64,000 nucleotides of DNA, from positions 2,294,001 through 2,358,000 of the forward strand of contig NZ_CP053748.1 of NCBI RefSeq assembly GCF_024400215.1, in the 5' to 3' direction. The stretch is from Massilia sp. erpn. Its GTDB lineage: Bacteria; Pseudomonadota; Gammaproteobacteria; Burkholderiales; Burkholderiaceae_D. A program made the translations under genes and the position numbers. Below are positions 53,987-64,000 of the stretch, in pieces (positions within the stretch are counted from its first letter, which is position 1; every line of letters starts with the position of its first letter). The notes beneath the pieces are model-generated. The model made no database searches, was not told where the DNA came from, and saw nothing but the letters and a program-made list of their open reading frames with translations.

Positions 53987-55081
53987 GCTGCCGATAATCC
54001 CGCCGCCCAGGCAGACGTCGCCGTCATACAGCACGGCCGACTGGCCGGGCGTCACCGCCCATTGGGCATCGACAAAATTCAGCGCGAATTCCAGCTCGCC
54101 GGCCGGCGCCACATCGCAGGCCACATCGGCCTGGCGGTAGCGCGTCTTGGCCGCGATGCGGCCCGCCTCGGGCGCCACGCCCGCGATCCAGCTGGCCTGG
54201 GCCGCCTGCAGGGTGGACGAGAGCAGCCAGGGATGGTCGTGGCCCTGCACCACCCATAGCGTGTTGTTCGCCACATCCTTGCGCGCCACATACCAGGCGT
54301 CGCTGCTGCCGTCGGCGTTCTGGTAGGTTTTCACGCCGCCGATGCCGATGCCCTTGCGCTGGCCCAGGGTGTAGAAGCTCAGGCCCACGTGTTCGCCCAC
54401 CACCTTGCCGTCCGGCGTCTTCATCGGACCCGGCTTGTAGGAGAGGTAGCGGTTCAGGAATTCGCGGAAAGGGCGCTCGCCGATAAAGCAGATGCCGGTC
54501 GAATCCTTCTTGGCCGCATTCGGCAGCTGCAGTTTTTCGGCGATCTGGCGCACCTCCGTTTTCGGGATTTCGCCGAGCGGGAACAGGGTCTTCGACAACT
54601 GCGCCTGGTTCAGGCGGTGCAGGAAATAGCTCTGGTCCTTGGTATGGTCGAAGGCTTTCAGCAGCTCGAAGCGGCCATGGTCCGCATTCTGGCGCACGCG
54701 CGCATAGTGGCCGGTGGCGATCAGGTCCGCGCCCAGGTGCATGGCGTGGTCGAGGAAGGCCTTGAACTTGATCTCGGCATTGCACAGCACATCGGGATTC
54801 GGCGTGCGGCCGGCCTGGTACTCGCGCAGGAATTCGGCGAACACGCGGTCCTTGTACTCGGCCGAAAAATTGACGGCCTCGATATCCACGCCGATCACGT
54901 CGGCCACGCTGGCCGCGTCGATCCAGTCCTGGCGCGTGGAGCAGTATTCCGAATCGTCGTCGTCTTCCCAATTCTTCATGAACAGGCCGATCACCTCGTA
55001 ACCCTGTTCCTTCAACATCCACGCCGCGACCGAGGAGTCCACTCCGCCCGACATGCCGATCACGACTTTTTTCTTACTCAT
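53969..55081 (-). CDS. mnmA: tRNA-specific 2-thiouridylase MnmA
   Basis: 370 residues. It adds the 2-thio group to U34 of tRNA for Lys, Glu and Gln. The ATP PP-loop is [15 protein letters not shown] (9-23); the catalytic Cys-100 ([14 protein letters not shown]) and the persulfide Cys-198 ([12 protein letters not shown]) are both present. The GRTPNP and [10 protein letters not shown] segments are family marks. The nudix gene lies 21 bases upstream, so the two are probably co-transcribed, an order also seen as nudJ-mnmA in E. coli. Confidence 0.97.
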   Translation of the reverse strand: MSKKKVVIGMSGGVDSSVAAWMLKEQGYEVIGLFMKNWEDDDDSEYCSTRQDWIDAASVADVIGVDIEAVNFSAEYKDRVFAEFLREYQAGRTPNPDVLCNAEIKFKAFLDHAMHLGADLIATGHYARVRQNADHGRFELLKAFDHTKDQSYFLHRLNQAQLSKTLFPLGEIPKTEVRQIAEKLQLPNAAKKDSTGICFIGERPFREFLNRYLSYKPGPMKTPDGKVVGEHVGLSFYTLGQRKGIGIGGVKTYQNADGSSDAWYVARKDVANNTLWVVQGHDHPWLLSSTLQAAQASWIAGVAPEAGRIAAKTRYRQADVACDVAPAGELEFALNFVDAQWAVTPGQSAVLYDGDVCLGGGIIGSSSFAA

Positions 55082-55102
55082 CTTGCCAATTCCAATTCAG
55101 TG

Positions 55103-55585
55103 TCACACTTCCTCGAACACGGAAATGTGGGTATGCAACAGTTCCAGCGGCGCGCGCTTGCCGGCCAGGTATTCGTCCACGCACTGCAGCAGCAGGGGGC
55201 TGCGGTGACGCTCGCGGCAGGCGGCGATTTCGTCGCGTGTAAGCCACATGATGCGCAAAATGCCATCGTCCAGCGGCCGTTCGGCATAGTGTTCGCCCAC
55301 CTCGCCGCAGAAGGCGAAGCGCAGATAGGTCACCAGTTCGCCGGTGCGCGCCGAACGGTAGCGCGACATATACATGCCCACCAGGGCGGTGGGCCGGAAG
55401 TCGTGCGCCGTCTCTTCCAGGGTTTCGCGTACAACGGCCTGTTCCAGCGATTCGTGCGGATCCAGGTGGCCGGCCGGCTGGTTCAGGCGGATGCCATCGC
55501 TGGTTTCTTCTTCGATCAGCAGGAATTTGCCGTCGCGTTCGATGACGGCGGCAACGGTTACAGAGGGTTTCCAGGTACGCGGCAT
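55103..55585 (-). CDS. nudJ: Nudix hydrolase, NudJ type
   Basis: 160 residues. The Nudix box G-x5-E-x7-R-E-x-x-E-E lies at residues 39-61 (GHLDPHESLEQAVVRETLEE). The pyrophosphohydrolase NudJ of E. coli acts on thiamine pyrophosphate-type and nucleoside di/triphosphate substrates and lies upstream of mnmA, as here. ATG 55585 gives the family N-terminus PRTWKPSVTVAAVIERDGKFL. Divergent from pntA with a 178-base gap. Confidence 0.9.
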   Translation of the reverse strand: MPRTWKPSVTVAAVIERDGKFLLIEEETSDGIRLNQPAGHLDPHESLEQAVVRETLEETAHDFRPTALVGMYMSRYRSARTGELVTYLRFAFCGEVGEHYAERPLDDGILRIMWLTRDEIAACRERHRSPLLLQCVDEYLAGKRAPLELLHTHISVFEEV

Positions 55586-55702
55586 GAAGTCTCATCCTTG
55601 AAAGAGCCGACATTTTAGCCTGTTCCGGCCACGCGCAGATGACAGCCTAGTTACACATAAGGCAATAGTGGTAAGTGCCTAATCGTTAAGCGGCTAAAAA
55701 CG

Positions 55703-55730
55703 TTGGTTTTTTGGAATTCCATGTTAGATT
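55703..55730 (+). promoter_or_regulatory. Candidate pnt operon promoter
   Basis: TTGGTT (55703-55708), 16 bases, then extended -10 TGtTAGATT (55722-55730). Start site near 55737, 27 bases before the pntA ATG. A moderate sigma-70 match. Confidence 0.35.
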
Positions 55731-55763
55731 TTAGGCAGTTTTTCTATCATTTGGAGGCTTTAC

Positions 55764-56876
<1,113 letters not shown>

Positions 56877-56889
56877 GGAGAATGGAATC

Positions 56890-57201
56890 ATGGAAGTGAG
56901 CCACACCATCATCAACCTGATCATCTTCGTGCTGGCGATCTACGTGGGCTACCACGTGGTCTGGAACGTCACGCCGGCCCTGCATACGCCGCTGATGGCC
57001 GTCACCAACGCCATTTCGGCCATCGTCATCGTCGGCGCCATGCTGGCGGCGGCCCTGACCACCGGCCCGGTGGGACAGATCGCCGGTACCGTCGCCGTGG
57101 CGCTGGCGGCGGTGAATGTCTTCGGCGGTTTCCTGGTCACCCAGCGCATGCTGGAAATGTTCAAGAAAAAGGACAAGGGCGCCAAAGGAGGCAAGGCATG
57201 A
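56890..57201 (+). CDS. NAD(P) transhydrogenase subunit alpha, part 2 (PntAB)
   Basis: 103 residues, the short membrane part of split PntA with three helices: [38 protein letters not shown] and [25 protein letters not shown]. The FGGF-x-V-T-x-R-M-L-x-M-F end is conserved. It forms the proton channel with PntB. AAGGAGAATGGAATC precedes ATG 56890, 13 bases after PntAA; its last 4 bases overlap pntB (ATGA). Confidence 0.95.
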   Translation: MEVSHTIINLIIFVLAIYVGYHVVWNVTPALHTPLMAVTNAISAIVIVGAMLAAALTTGPVGQIAGTVAVALAAVNVFGGFLVTQRMLEMFKKKDKGAKGGKA

Positions 57202-58670
57202 ACTTCTCCGTCAGCATGAATACGGTGGTGCTGCTGTACCTGATCGCCTCCGTCTGCTTTATCCAGGCGCTGAAAGGCCTGTCCTCGCCCGCTTCGGCGC
57301 GCAAGGGCAACGCCTTCGGCATGGCCGGCATGGCCATCGCCTTCTTCACCACCGTGGCCCTGATCCTGAAACTGGCCGGCGAAGCGGCTGCCAAGGGCCA
57401 GGCCCAGGGCCATGGACTGAGCCTGGTGCTGCTCGGCCTGGTGGTGGGCGGCGCCATCGGCGCCACCCTGGCGAAAAAGGTCGAGATGACCAAGATGCCG
57501 GAACTGGTGGCCGCCATGCACTCGCTGATCGGCCTGGCCGCCGTCTGCATCGCGGTGGCCGCCGTGTCCGAGCCGCACGCCTTCAATATCGCCGCCCTGG
57601 GCGAGGCGCTGCCGCTGGGGAACCGGGTCGAGCTGTTCATCGGCACCTTTGTCGGCGCCATCACCTTCAGCGGTTCGGTGATCGCCTTCGGCAAGCTGGC
57701 GGGCAAGTACAAGTTCCGCCTGTTCCAGGGCGCGCCCGTGGTGTTCGCCGGCCAGCACATGCTGAACCTGGCCTTGGCCGTGGTCATGGTCGGCCTGGGC
57801 CTGGTCTTCGTCTTCGACGGCGGCACGGAGCCGGCCTGGCTGCCCTTCCTGGTCATGACGGCGATCGCCTTCGTGCTTGGCGTTTTGATCATCATCCCCA
57901 TCGGCGGCGCCGACATGCCGGTGGTGGTGTCCATGCTGAACAGCTATTCCGGCTGGGCGGCGGCGGGCATCGGCTTCTCGCTGAACAACTCGATGCTGAT
58001 CATCGCCGGCTCCCTGGTCGGCTCCTCGGGCGCCATCCTGAGCTACATCATGTGCAAGGCCATGAACCGCTCCTTCTTCAACGTGATCCTGGGCGGCTTC
58101 GGCGGCGAGGCCACCGCGGCGGCGGCTGGCGGGGCGCAGCAGCAGCGCCCGGTGAAGTCGGGTTCTTCGGACGACGCCACCTTCCTGATGTCGAACGCGG
58201 AAAGCGTGATCATCGTGCCGGGCTATGGCCTGGCCGTGGCGCGCGCCCAGCATGCGCTGAAGGAGCTGGTGGAAAAGCTGGGCCACAAGGGCGTGACGGT
58301 GAAGTATGCGATCCACCCGGTGGCCGGCCGCATGCCGGGCCATATGAATGTGCTGCTGGCCGAAGCCGAAGTGCCTTACGACCAGGTGTTCGAGATGGAA
58401 GACATCAACAGCGAATTCGGCCAGGCCGACGTGGTGCTGGTGCTGGGCGCGAACGATGTGGTGAACCCGGCGGCGAAAGATCCGAAATCGCCCATCGCCG
58501 GCATGCCGATTCTCGAAGCCTACAAAGCCAAGACCGTGATCGTCAACAAGCGCTCCATGGCTTCCGGCTATGCGGGCCTGGACAATGAGCTGTTCTACAT
58601 GGACAAAACCATGATGGTCTTCGGCGACGCCAAGAAGGTGCTGGAGGATATGGTGAAGGCGGCCGACTAA
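57198..58670 (+). CDS. pntB: NAD(P) transhydrogenase subunit beta
   Basis: 490 residues. The N-terminal half holds about nine membrane helices (6-270) with [20 protein letters not shown] and [20 protein letters not shown]. The C-terminal domain III binds NADP(H), with [38 protein letters not shown] and [10 protein letters not shown]. Together with PntAA and PntAB it supplies NADPH at the expense of the proton gradient. It overlaps PntAB by 4 bases and ends at a strong terminator. Confidence 0.97.
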   Translation: MNFSVSMNTVVLLYLIASVCFIQALKGLSSPASARKGNAFGMAGMAIAFFTTVALILKLAGEAAAKGQAQGHGLSLVLLGLVVGGAIGATLAKKVEMTKMPELVAAMHSLIGLAAVCIAVAAVSEPHAFNIAALGEALPLGNRVELFIGTFVGAITFSGSVIAFGKLAGKYKFRLFQGAPVVFAGQHMLNLALAVVMVGLGLVFVFDGGTEPAWLPFLVMTAIAFVLGVLIIIPIGGADMPVVVSMLNSYSGWAAAGIGFSLNNSMLIIAGSLVGSSGAILSYIMCKAMNRSFFNVILGGFGGEATAAAAGGAQQQRPVKSGSSDDATFLMSNAESVIIVPGYGLAVARAQHALKELVEKLGHKGVTVKYAIHPVAGRMPGHMNVLLAEAEVPYDQVFEMEDINSEFGQADVVLVLGANDVVNPAAKDPKSPIAGMPILEAYKAKTVIVNKRSMASGYAGLDNELFYMDKTMMVFGDAKKVLEDMVKAAD

Positions 58671-58689
58671 GCGCCTGCCGTGCCATAGG

Positions 58690-58714
58690 AAAAAGGGGCC
58701 GCGGCCCCTTTTTT
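58690..58714. terminator. Bidirectional terminator after pntB
   Basis: AAAAAGGGGCCGCGGCCCCTTTTTT: a GGGGCCGCGGCCCC palindrome with A run before and T run after, serving pntB and the convergent cyclase gene. Confidence 0.93.
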
Positions 58715-58718
58715 CATT

Positions 58719-59654
58719 TCACTCGTCGGCCACTTCGACGCGGTTGCGGCCGCCGTGCTTGGCGCGGTACAGGGCTTTGTCGGCGTGCGACAGGGCGCCG
58801 TCGAGCACATTGCCGGGCGCCAGTTCGGCCAGGCCGATGCTGATGGTGACCTTGATGCTGCGGCCATCCTCGGTTTCCACATGCAGGGCGGCGACGGCGG
58901 CGCGCAGGCGTTCTGCCACCTGGGCCGCCTGCTCGGGCGTGGCATGCGGCAGCAGCAGGCCGAATTCCTCGCCGCCCAGGCGCGCCACGGCATCGGTCAG
59001 GCGCGCCGCATTGCGCAGCGCCTGGCCCACTTCGCGCAGCACCGTATCGCCGGCGGCGTGGCCGTAGCGGTCGTTGATGCCCTTGAAGTGGTCGACGTCG
59101 GCCACGCCCACCGTGACGGCGCCGTGCAGGCGCGCGGCGCGCGCCATGACCTGCACCGCCTCGGCCTCGAAGGCGCGGCGGTTGGGCAGGCCGGTGAGGG
59201 CGTCGCACAAGGCTTGCTGTTCCAGCTGGGCCAGCAGGTGGGCGTTCTTTTCTTCCATGGCGCGGCGCGGACGCAGGTCCAGCATGAAGGCGCCGAAATA
59301 GCGCTCGCCTTCCTTGGCGCCCAGGTCGAGCGCCTTCAGCTCGATCGGCACCATCTCGCCGCTGCGGTGGCGGATGGCGAATTCGCGTACGCGGCCCAGC
59401 ACCGTCGAAGGCGCCGAGCCTTTGATATAGCGCACCACATAGTCGCGGTGCTTCTCGTTCAGGTGGTCGGGCAGCAAGCCCTCCAGCGGCTCGCCCAGCA
59501 GCTCGCCGCCGGCATAGCCGGTCAGCGCCTGCATCGCGTGGTTCAGGTAGCGGATGCGCGAAGCATCGTCGATGATCATGACGGCGTCCATTGCGTCGTC
59601 GATCAAGCGGGAGATCAGGTGATCGGGCAGAAGGTCGGGCAATGTTGCAGTCAT
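58719..59654 (-). CDS. PAS-GGDEF diguanylate cyclase
   Basis: 311 residues from ATG 59654, no membrane segment. The PAS domain covers about 14-130 (DDAMDAVMIIDDASRIRYLNHA, YFGAFMLDLRPRR); the GGDEF domain about 150-308 has DALTGLPNRRAFE, VADVDHFKGINDRYGHAAGD and GGEEF as active site. The I-site RLTD lies five residues before it, so the enzyme should make c-di-GMP with feedback inhibition. The PAS domain may sense a ligand or redox state in the cytoplasm. The in-frame TTG at 59660 is an alternative start. Confidence 0.93.
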   Translation of the reverse strand: MTATLPDLLPDHLISRLIDDAMDAVMIIDDASRIRYLNHAMQALTGYAGGELLGEPLEGLLPDHLNEKHRDYVVRYIKGSAPSTVLGRVREFAIRHRSGEMVPIELKALDLGAKEGERYFGAFMLDLRPRRAMEEKNAHLLAQLEQQALCDALTGLPNRRAFEAEAVQVMARAARLHGAVTVGVADVDHFKGINDRYGHAAGDTVLREVGQALRNAARLTDAVARLGGEEFGLLLPHATPEQAAQVAERLRAAVAALHVETEDGRSIKVTISIGLAELAPGNVLDGALSHADKALYRAKHGGRNRVEVADE

Positions 59655-59667
59655 TGTCAAATAAGTA

Positions 59668-60855
59668 TCAGCGGCGGCCGTACATCATCAATTCCGCTAG
59701 TATGCCACGGGCCGGGGCAGCCAGGTCGATGGCCGCCAGGCTGGCGCCGAGCAGGGGCTGCAGCGGCGAGTCGTTGGCGAAGATGCGCGCCATGGTGTCG
59801 GTCAGGCGCACCGTCACGCCGCGGTCCTCGCGGCGCAGCGCCAGGAACTGGCCCAGCATGTCCGGCGTGGCGCCTTGCGCCAGCAGGCGCGCCAGCACGG
59901 CCACGTCGCGCAGGCCCAGGTTCAGTCCCTGGCCGGCGACCGGGTGCAGGGTCTGGGCGGCATTGCCGATGGCCACCGTGCGCGCCGTGGCGCTGGATTG
60001 GGCGTTCAGGCCGAGCGGAAAGCCGAGGCGGCGGCTGGCGCTGGTGAAGCGGCCCAGGCGCTGACCGAAGGTCTGCTGCAGGCGTTCCAGGAAGGCGGCG
60101 TCGTCGAGCGCCAGCACGGCTTGCGCATTCTCGGGCCGCAGGCACCACACCAGCGAGTATTCATCGTCCTGCGGCAGCAGGGCCAGCGGGCCTTCGCCGG
60201 TAAAGCGTTCGTAGGCGCGATGGGCGATGGGGGCGCTGCTGCGTACCTGGGCGATGATGGCGGTCTGGCCATAGTCGCGGCTCAGCGTGCGCTCGGCCTG
60301 CTCGTTGAACAGGCCGCCCTCGGCCTGCACCGCGATGGCGGCGCGCAGGGTGCGCCGCACGGGTTGTTCCGGCGCGCCTTCTTCGATGGCCAGGCGTACC
60401 TCCTGCGGCAGCTCTTCCGCGCCCGCCACGCGCGCCGGGCGCAGCGTGGCGATGCCGAGCCGTTCGCAGACCGCGCCCAGGGCCGACACCACGTCGCCGT
60501 AGCGCGTCACATAGCCGAGCGCCGGCACATGATGTTCTTCGCAGCGGATCATGGCGCGCCCGAACTGGCCGCGGCGCGAGACGTGGATCTGGCGGATGTC
60601 GGTGGCGGGGAAGGGCCAGGCGCCGATCTGTTCCAGGATCTGCCGGCTGCCCGCCGACAGGGCCAGCACGCGCGGGTCGTGGCTGGCCTGTTCCAGCGTC
60701 TTGGCGTCGATCAGGCAGATGCGGTCGGGCCGCGCACCACGCCGTACCAGCAGCGCCGCCAGGGCCATGCCGGCCGGACCGGCGCCGCAGATGGCAATAT
60801 CGAAATCATGTTCGGGGAGGGCGCCGGCGGCGTGTTGCGTGGTGGGTGCAGTCAT
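59668..60855 (-). CDS. UbiH/UbiF/VisC-type FAD monooxygenase
   Basis: 395 residues, the class A flavoprotein hydroxylase family of ubiquinone synthesis. The FAD-binding loop is DIAICGAGPAGMALAALL (19-36); the second FAD motif is VAIGNAAQTLHPVAGQGLNLGLRD, with Asn where Asp is usual. It introduces a ring hydroxyl in ubiquinone synthesis; which carbon cannot be told. The neighbour pepP (35 bases upstream) matches the E. coli pepP-ubiH-ubiI order, which favours UbiH or UbiI. It ends just upstream of the cyclase gene. Confidence 0.88.
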   Translation of the reverse strand: MTAPTTQHAAGALPEHDFDIAICGAGPAGMALAALLVRRGARPDRICLIDAKTLEQASHDPRVLALSAGSRQILEQIGAWPFPATDIRQIHVSRRGQFGRAMIRCEEHHVPALGYVTRYGDVVSALGAVCERLGIATLRPARVAGAEELPQEVRLAIEEGAPEQPVRRTLRAAIAVQAEGGLFNEQAERTLSRDYGQTAIIAQVRSSAPIAHRAYERFTGEGPLALLPQDDEYSLVWCLRPENAQAVLALDDAAFLERLQQTFGQRLGRFTSASRRLGFPLGLNAQSSATARTVAIGNAAQTLHPVAGQGLNLGLRDVAVLARLLAQGATPDMLGQFLALRREDRGVTVRLTDTMARIFANDSPLQPLLGASLAAIDLAAPARGILAELMMYGRR

Positions 60856-60890
60856 AGTCGATTACGTTGGTGCAGGCGGCGCGGCCGCCC

Positions 60891-62222
60891 TTAATGGCCC
60901 TGCATCAGGGCTTCGATCTCGGCCACCGCTTTCGGCGCGGCGCCGCTCAACAAGGTATAGCCGCTGTCGCTGACGATCACGTCGTCCTCGATGCGGATGC
61001 CGATATTCCAGAAGCGTTCCGGCACGTCCGGTCCCGGACGCACATAGATGCCCGGCTCCACCGTCAGCGCCATGCCCGGCAAGAGTGGGCGCGACGGCTT
61101 GTCGGCCTGGCCCAGGTCGCGGTACAGGCCGACGTCGTGCACGTCCATGCCCAGCCAGTGGCCGGTGCCGTGCATATAGAAGCGGCTATGGATATTGGTG
61201 GCGATCACGTCCTGCGCGCTGCCCACCTTGGCGCGGTCGAGCAGGCCGGTATCGAGCATGCCCTGCGCCAGGATCTGCAGCGCGGCGTCGTGGATGGCGC
61301 GGTAGGGCGTGCCGGGCCGCACCGTGTTCAGCGCCGCCGCCTGCGCCGCCAGCACCAGCTCATACAGTTCGCGCTGCGCCGCGCTGAAGCGGCCGTTGAC
61401 GGGGAAGGTGCGGGTGATGTCGGAAGCATAGCCATCGAGCTCGCAGCCGGCGTCGATCAGCACCAGTTCGCCGTCGGCCGTCTGGCGCGCATTGCTGTTG
61501 TAATGCAGGATGCAGGCATTGGCGCCGGAGGCGACGATCGGCGTATAGGCCGGGAACTGGGCGCCGTTGCGGCGGAACTCGTACAGCAGCTCGGCCTCGA
61601 TCTCGTATTCGAACATGCCGGGCCGGGTCAGGCGCATGGCGCGTTCGTGCGCCTGGCCGGCGATGGTGGCAGCGCGCAGCATGGTGGCCTGTTCGGCCGC
61701 GTCCTTCAGCAGGCGCATCTCGTCCACCAGCGGCGCCAGGTCGCGCGCGGCGGACGGCGCGGCCACGCCGCTGCGGCCGTGGCGGCGCACCGCCTCCAGC
61801 CAGCGCCGCACGCGTCCATCCAGGCTGTCGCTGCGGCCCAGGGCGTAGTACAGCGCCGGGCTGTTGGCCAGCAGCTTGGGCAATTCCTCGTCGAGGGCGC
61901 CAATCGGGAAGGCGGCGTCGAAGCCGAAGGCGGTGCGCGCCGCTTCCGGTCCGTAGCGCAGGCCGTCCCAGATTTCGCGTTCCACATCCTTCTCGCGGCA
62001 GAACAGGATGGCGCGCGCCGCCGTCTCGCCACGCGCGGCCACCAGCACCAGGGCCGCTTCCGGCTCGGCGAAGCCGCTCAGGTAGTAGAAGTGGCTGTCG
62101 TGGCGGTAGGGATAATCGCTGTCGCCGTTGCGCGCCACTTCCGGCGCGGTCAGGAGAACAGCCACGCTGCCCGGCTCCATCTGCGCCATCAGGCGGGCGC
62201 GCCGCTCGGCAAAGTTCGTCAT
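60891..62222 (-). CDS. pepP: Xaa-Pro aminopeptidase
   Basis: 443 residues, M24B family, cytoplasmic. It removes the N-terminal residue when proline is second. The creatinase N-domain covers about 1-165. In the pita-bread domain the two-metal site is formed by Asp residues of LIDAGCELDGYASDITRTF, His of HGTGHWLGMDVHD, Glu of LTVEPGIYV and Glu of IGIRIEDDVIV. ATG 62222 overlaps the murU stop by 4 bases, so the two genes are translationally coupled. Confidence 0.95.
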   Translation of the reverse strand: MTNFAERRARLMAQMEPGSVAVLLTAPEVARNGDSDYPYRHDSHFYYLSGFAEPEAALVLVAARGETAARAILFCREKDVEREIWDGLRYGPEAARTAFGFDAAFPIGALDEELPKLLANSPALYYALGRSDSLDGRVRRWLEAVRRHGRSGVAAPSAARDLAPLVDEMRLLKDAAEQATMLRAATIAGQAHERAMRLTRPGMFEYEIEAELLYEFRRNGAQFPAYTPIVASGANACILHYNSNARQTADGELVLIDAGCELDGYASDITRTFPVNGRFSAAQRELYELVLAAQAAALNTVRPGTPYRAIHDAALQILAQGMLDTGLLDRAKVGSAQDVIATNIHSRFYMHGTGHWLGMDVHDVGLYRDLGQADKPSRPLLPGMALTVEPGIYVRPGPDVPERFWNIGIRIEDDVIVSDSGYTLLSGAAPKAVAEIEALMQGH

Positions 62223-62926
62223 TGGGTCAGCATGGCGTTCAGTTCTTCCAGCTGTTGGATGGTGCCCACATTGGTCCACTCGCCTTCGTAGATTTCGCCG
62301 CCCACCAGGCCCTTGCCGACGTATTCGCGCAGCAGCTTGCCCAGGCCGGCGTGCGTGCCGGGCGCGATGCCGTCGAACATTTCGGGACGGTAGACGCCGA
62401 TATTGCCGAAGTTCCAGCGCGGCGCGCCCTGATTCGACACCGTGTACAGGTTCAGGCCGAAGTCGCCCTCGGGATTGTGCCAGGGGTTCTTGGTCAGGTA
62501 GATCCAGGCGATGTCGCGCTGCTCGCTGCTGTAGGCATTGCCCCACATATCCTTATCATGCAGCACATCCTTGACCTGTTCGAAGTCGAAGTGCGGGCAG
62601 TAGATATCGCCCGAGATGGCGAGGAAGGGTTCCTCGCCCAGCAGGTGGCGCGCCTGGGCGATGCCGCCCGCCGTTTCCAGCGCTTCCTTCTCGGCCGAAT
62701 AGCGGATCGAAGCGCCATAGCGCGCGCCGTCGCCCAGCGCCGCCTCGATCATGTGGCCGAGGTGGGCGTGGTTGATGACGATGTCCTTGATGCCGGCGCG
62801 CACCAGGTTCAGCACATGCCACTCGATCAGCGCGCGGCCGCGCACCTTGAGCAGGGGCTTGGGACAGGTATCGGTCAGGGGGCGCATGCGCTCGCCGCGT
62901 CCGGCCGCGAAAATCATGGCTTTCAT
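62219..62926 (-). CDS. murU: N-acetylmuramate alpha-1-phosphate uridylyltransferase
   Basis: 235 residues, nucleotidyltransferase fold. The nucleotide-binding loop is MKAMIFAAGRGERMRPLTD with the downstream PKPLL; ETAGGIAQA and ISGDIYCPHFD hold the metal site. It makes UDP-MurNAc from MurNAc-1-phosphate in peptidoglycan recycling. The adjacent upstream kinase is AmgK-like, which supports MurU rather than other sugar nucleotidyltransferases. This route bypasses de novo MurA and so lessens fosfomycin sensitivity in Pseudomonas. Confidence 0.9.
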   Translation of the reverse strand: MKAMIFAAGRGERMRPLTDTCPKPLLKVRGRALIEWHVLNLVRAGIKDIVINHAHLGHMIEAALGDGARYGASIRYSAEKEALETAGGIAQARHLLGEEPFLAISGDIYCPHFDFEQVKDVLHDKDMWGNAYSSEQRDIAWIYLTKNPWHNPEGDFGLNLYTVSNQGAPRWNFGNIGVYRPEMFDGIAPGTHAGLGKLLREYVGKGLVGGEIYEGEWTNVGTIQQLEELNAMLTQ

Positions 62927-62936
62927 GGCGCGGCCC

Positions 62937-63992
62937 TCAGAAAGTGTAGCCGACGGCGGGCTGGCGGTTTTCCAGCGTGTCGAGCAGTTTGATCAAGGGC
63001 TTCAGGTCGCGGTAGCGGTTGGCTGTCTTGCGCACATAGTCCATCACGATCGGCAGATCGCCCAGGTAGACGTCCTTGCCGTCGCGGTAGTTGAGGCGGC
63101 AGAACAGGCCCAGCATCTTCAGGTGGCGCTGCAGGGCCATGTATTCGAAGTCCTTGTAGAAGGCGTCGAAGTCCTTGTGCACCGGTACGCCCGCGCTTTT
63201 CGCGTGCTGCCAGTAGCGGATCACCCAGTCCAGCACCAGTTCCTCGTCCCACTGCACATAGCCGTCGCGCAGCAGGGAGGCGGCGTCGTAGGTCACGGGG
63301 CCGTACACGGCGTCCTGGAAGTCGATCACGCCAGGATTGTTGTCGTCGACCAGCATCAGATTGCGCGAATGGAAATCGCGGTGCATATACACTTGCGGCT
63401 GCGGCAGGCAATGGCCGATGATGGCGTCGAAGACTTTTTGCAGTTCGGCGCTTTGCGCCTCGGTCAGTTCGGCGTTCAGGTGCTTGCCGATATACCATTC
63501 AGGGAACAGGTTCATCTCGCGCAGCATGAAGGCGCGGTCGAATTCGGGCAGTACGCCGGCCTGGCTGCACTGCTGGAATTTGACCAGGGTGTGCAGGGCC
63601 TGGGCATACAGGGCGGCCGCGTTATCATGGTTCAGCGCTTGCAGATAGGTGGTGGTGCCGAGATCGGACAGCAGCAGGAAGCCGCGTTCCACGTCCTGCG
63701 CCACGATGGCCGGCACGTGCACGCCGGCTTCGGCCAGCATGGCGTCAACCTTGAGGAAGGCGGGCACGTTTTCGCGTTCGGGCGGCGCGTCCATTGCCAC
63801 CAGGGTGGCGCCGTGCGCGGCCTGGTGGGCCGGCAGCACGTCGAAGCGGAAATAGCGGCGGAAGCTGGCGTCGGCGGACGCCGGACGCACGGAATCGGCG
63901 TCCACCACGCCCTGCGGGCGCAGCCAGTCGAGCAACAGGATCAGGCGGGAATCGGCGCCAGCTGGGGCTGCACCGGATGGTGAATTAGGCAA
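62937..63992 (-). CDS. amgK: N-acetylmuramate/N-acetylglucosamine kinase
   Basis: 351 residues, aminoglycoside phosphotransferase-like fold. The catalytic loop is VYMHRDFHSRNLML and the Mg-binding part VIDFQDAVYGPVTYD; the N-terminal SADASFRRYFRFDV is characteristic of AmgK. It phosphorylates MurNAc (and GlcNAc) at C1, feeding MurU 10 bases downstream. The start lies 8 bases from the window edge; the usual next gene on the other side is lptD, which is not visible here. Confidence 0.91.
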   Translation of the reverse strand: MPNSPSGAAPAGADSRLILLLDWLRPQGVVDADSVRPASADASFRRYFRFDVLPAHQAAHGATLVAMDAPPERENVPAFLKVDAMLAEAGVHVPAIVAQDVERGFLLLSDLGTTTYLQALNHDNAAALYAQALHTLVKFQQCSQAGVLPEFDRAFMLREMNLFPEWYIGKHLNAELTEAQSAELQKVFDAIIGHCLPQPQVYMHRDFHSRNLMLVDDNNPGVIDFQDAVYGPVTYDAASLLRDGYVQWDEELVLDWVIRYWQHAKSAGVPVHKDFDAFYKDFEYMALQRHLKMLGLFCRLNYRDGKDVYLGDLPIVMDYVRKTANRYRDLKPLIKLLDTLENRQPAVGYTF

Positions 63993-64000
63993 TAATGACA

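Overview
The window is high-GC bacterial chromosome with dense, mostly housekeeping content. A Betaproteobacterium of the Oxalobacteraceae (Massilia, Duganella or Janthinobacterium type) is the likely source. The grounds are the gene set: a two-subunit arginine succinyltransferase, an adjacent AraC/GATase regulator, a large NAD-glutamate dehydrogenase, a split PntA, AmgK-MurU, and a family of GGGGTC/GACCCC palindromes between genes. This placement is inference from gene content and was not tested by alignment. I see no rRNA, tRNA, CRISPR array, insertion sequence or intact prophage. No gap without a gene exceeds about 275 bases.

Layout: 1-2067 holds the end of secD, then secF and a terminator. 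2068-7012 holds an orphan ORF6N protein, a YafY/WYL regulator, a glutathione S-transferase, an HDOD protein, a small acidic protein, and a MarR regulator divergent from an EamA transporter. 7057-20410 is an arginine catabolic block: an ArgR-type AraC regulator, then astC, astA-alpha (aruF), astA-beta (aruG), astD, astB, a 1575-residue NAD-glutamate dehydrogenase and astE. The dehydrogenase sits between astB and astE, so one transcription unit could take arginine through the succinyl pathway to glutamate and on to 2-oxoglutarate.

20482-31736 holds a DUF1993 protein, a glycine-zipper protein, a YceI protein, a HAD phosphatase, an amino acid permease, a two-gene small-protein operon (84 and 30 residues), a membrane diguanylate cyclase with a Pro/His-rich sensor, an EamA transporter overlapping a FUSC protein, and an M14 carboxypeptidase. 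31913-43162 holds a metallo-beta-lactamase-like protein without its metal motif, an FMN reductase, a LysR regulator divergent from a GST-SMR pair, an S46 dipeptidyl peptidase of DPP7 type, a GlsB-type protein, a cytochrome b561-YceI-YceI operon, purB, a third GST and a PfkB kinase.

43214-50764 is an iron block: bacterioferritin, a catecholate-type TonB receptor with its PiuC-like dioxygenase, bfd-tonB, and feoA-feoB with a small Cys-rich membrane protein. Fur-box-like sequences lie in both divergent promoter regions, so uptake (receptor, TonB, Feo) and storage/release (Bfr, Bfd) can be co-regulated by iron.

50881-64000 holds a fourth GST, a lipoprotein, a BrnT toxin with a short antitoxin, a Xni-type exonuclease, a receiver domain lacking its phospho-acceptor, mnmA-nudJ, the three-gene transhydrogenase operon, a second diguanylate cyclase, and a reverse-strand cluster amgK, murU, pepP, ubiH-like. 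Items most worth a second look are the palindrome family (in inverted pairs at two loci), the embedded glutamate dehydrogenase with a candidate ArgR site upstream of astC, the small-protein operon, and several proteins with altered active sites (MBL-like, SMR, receiver).
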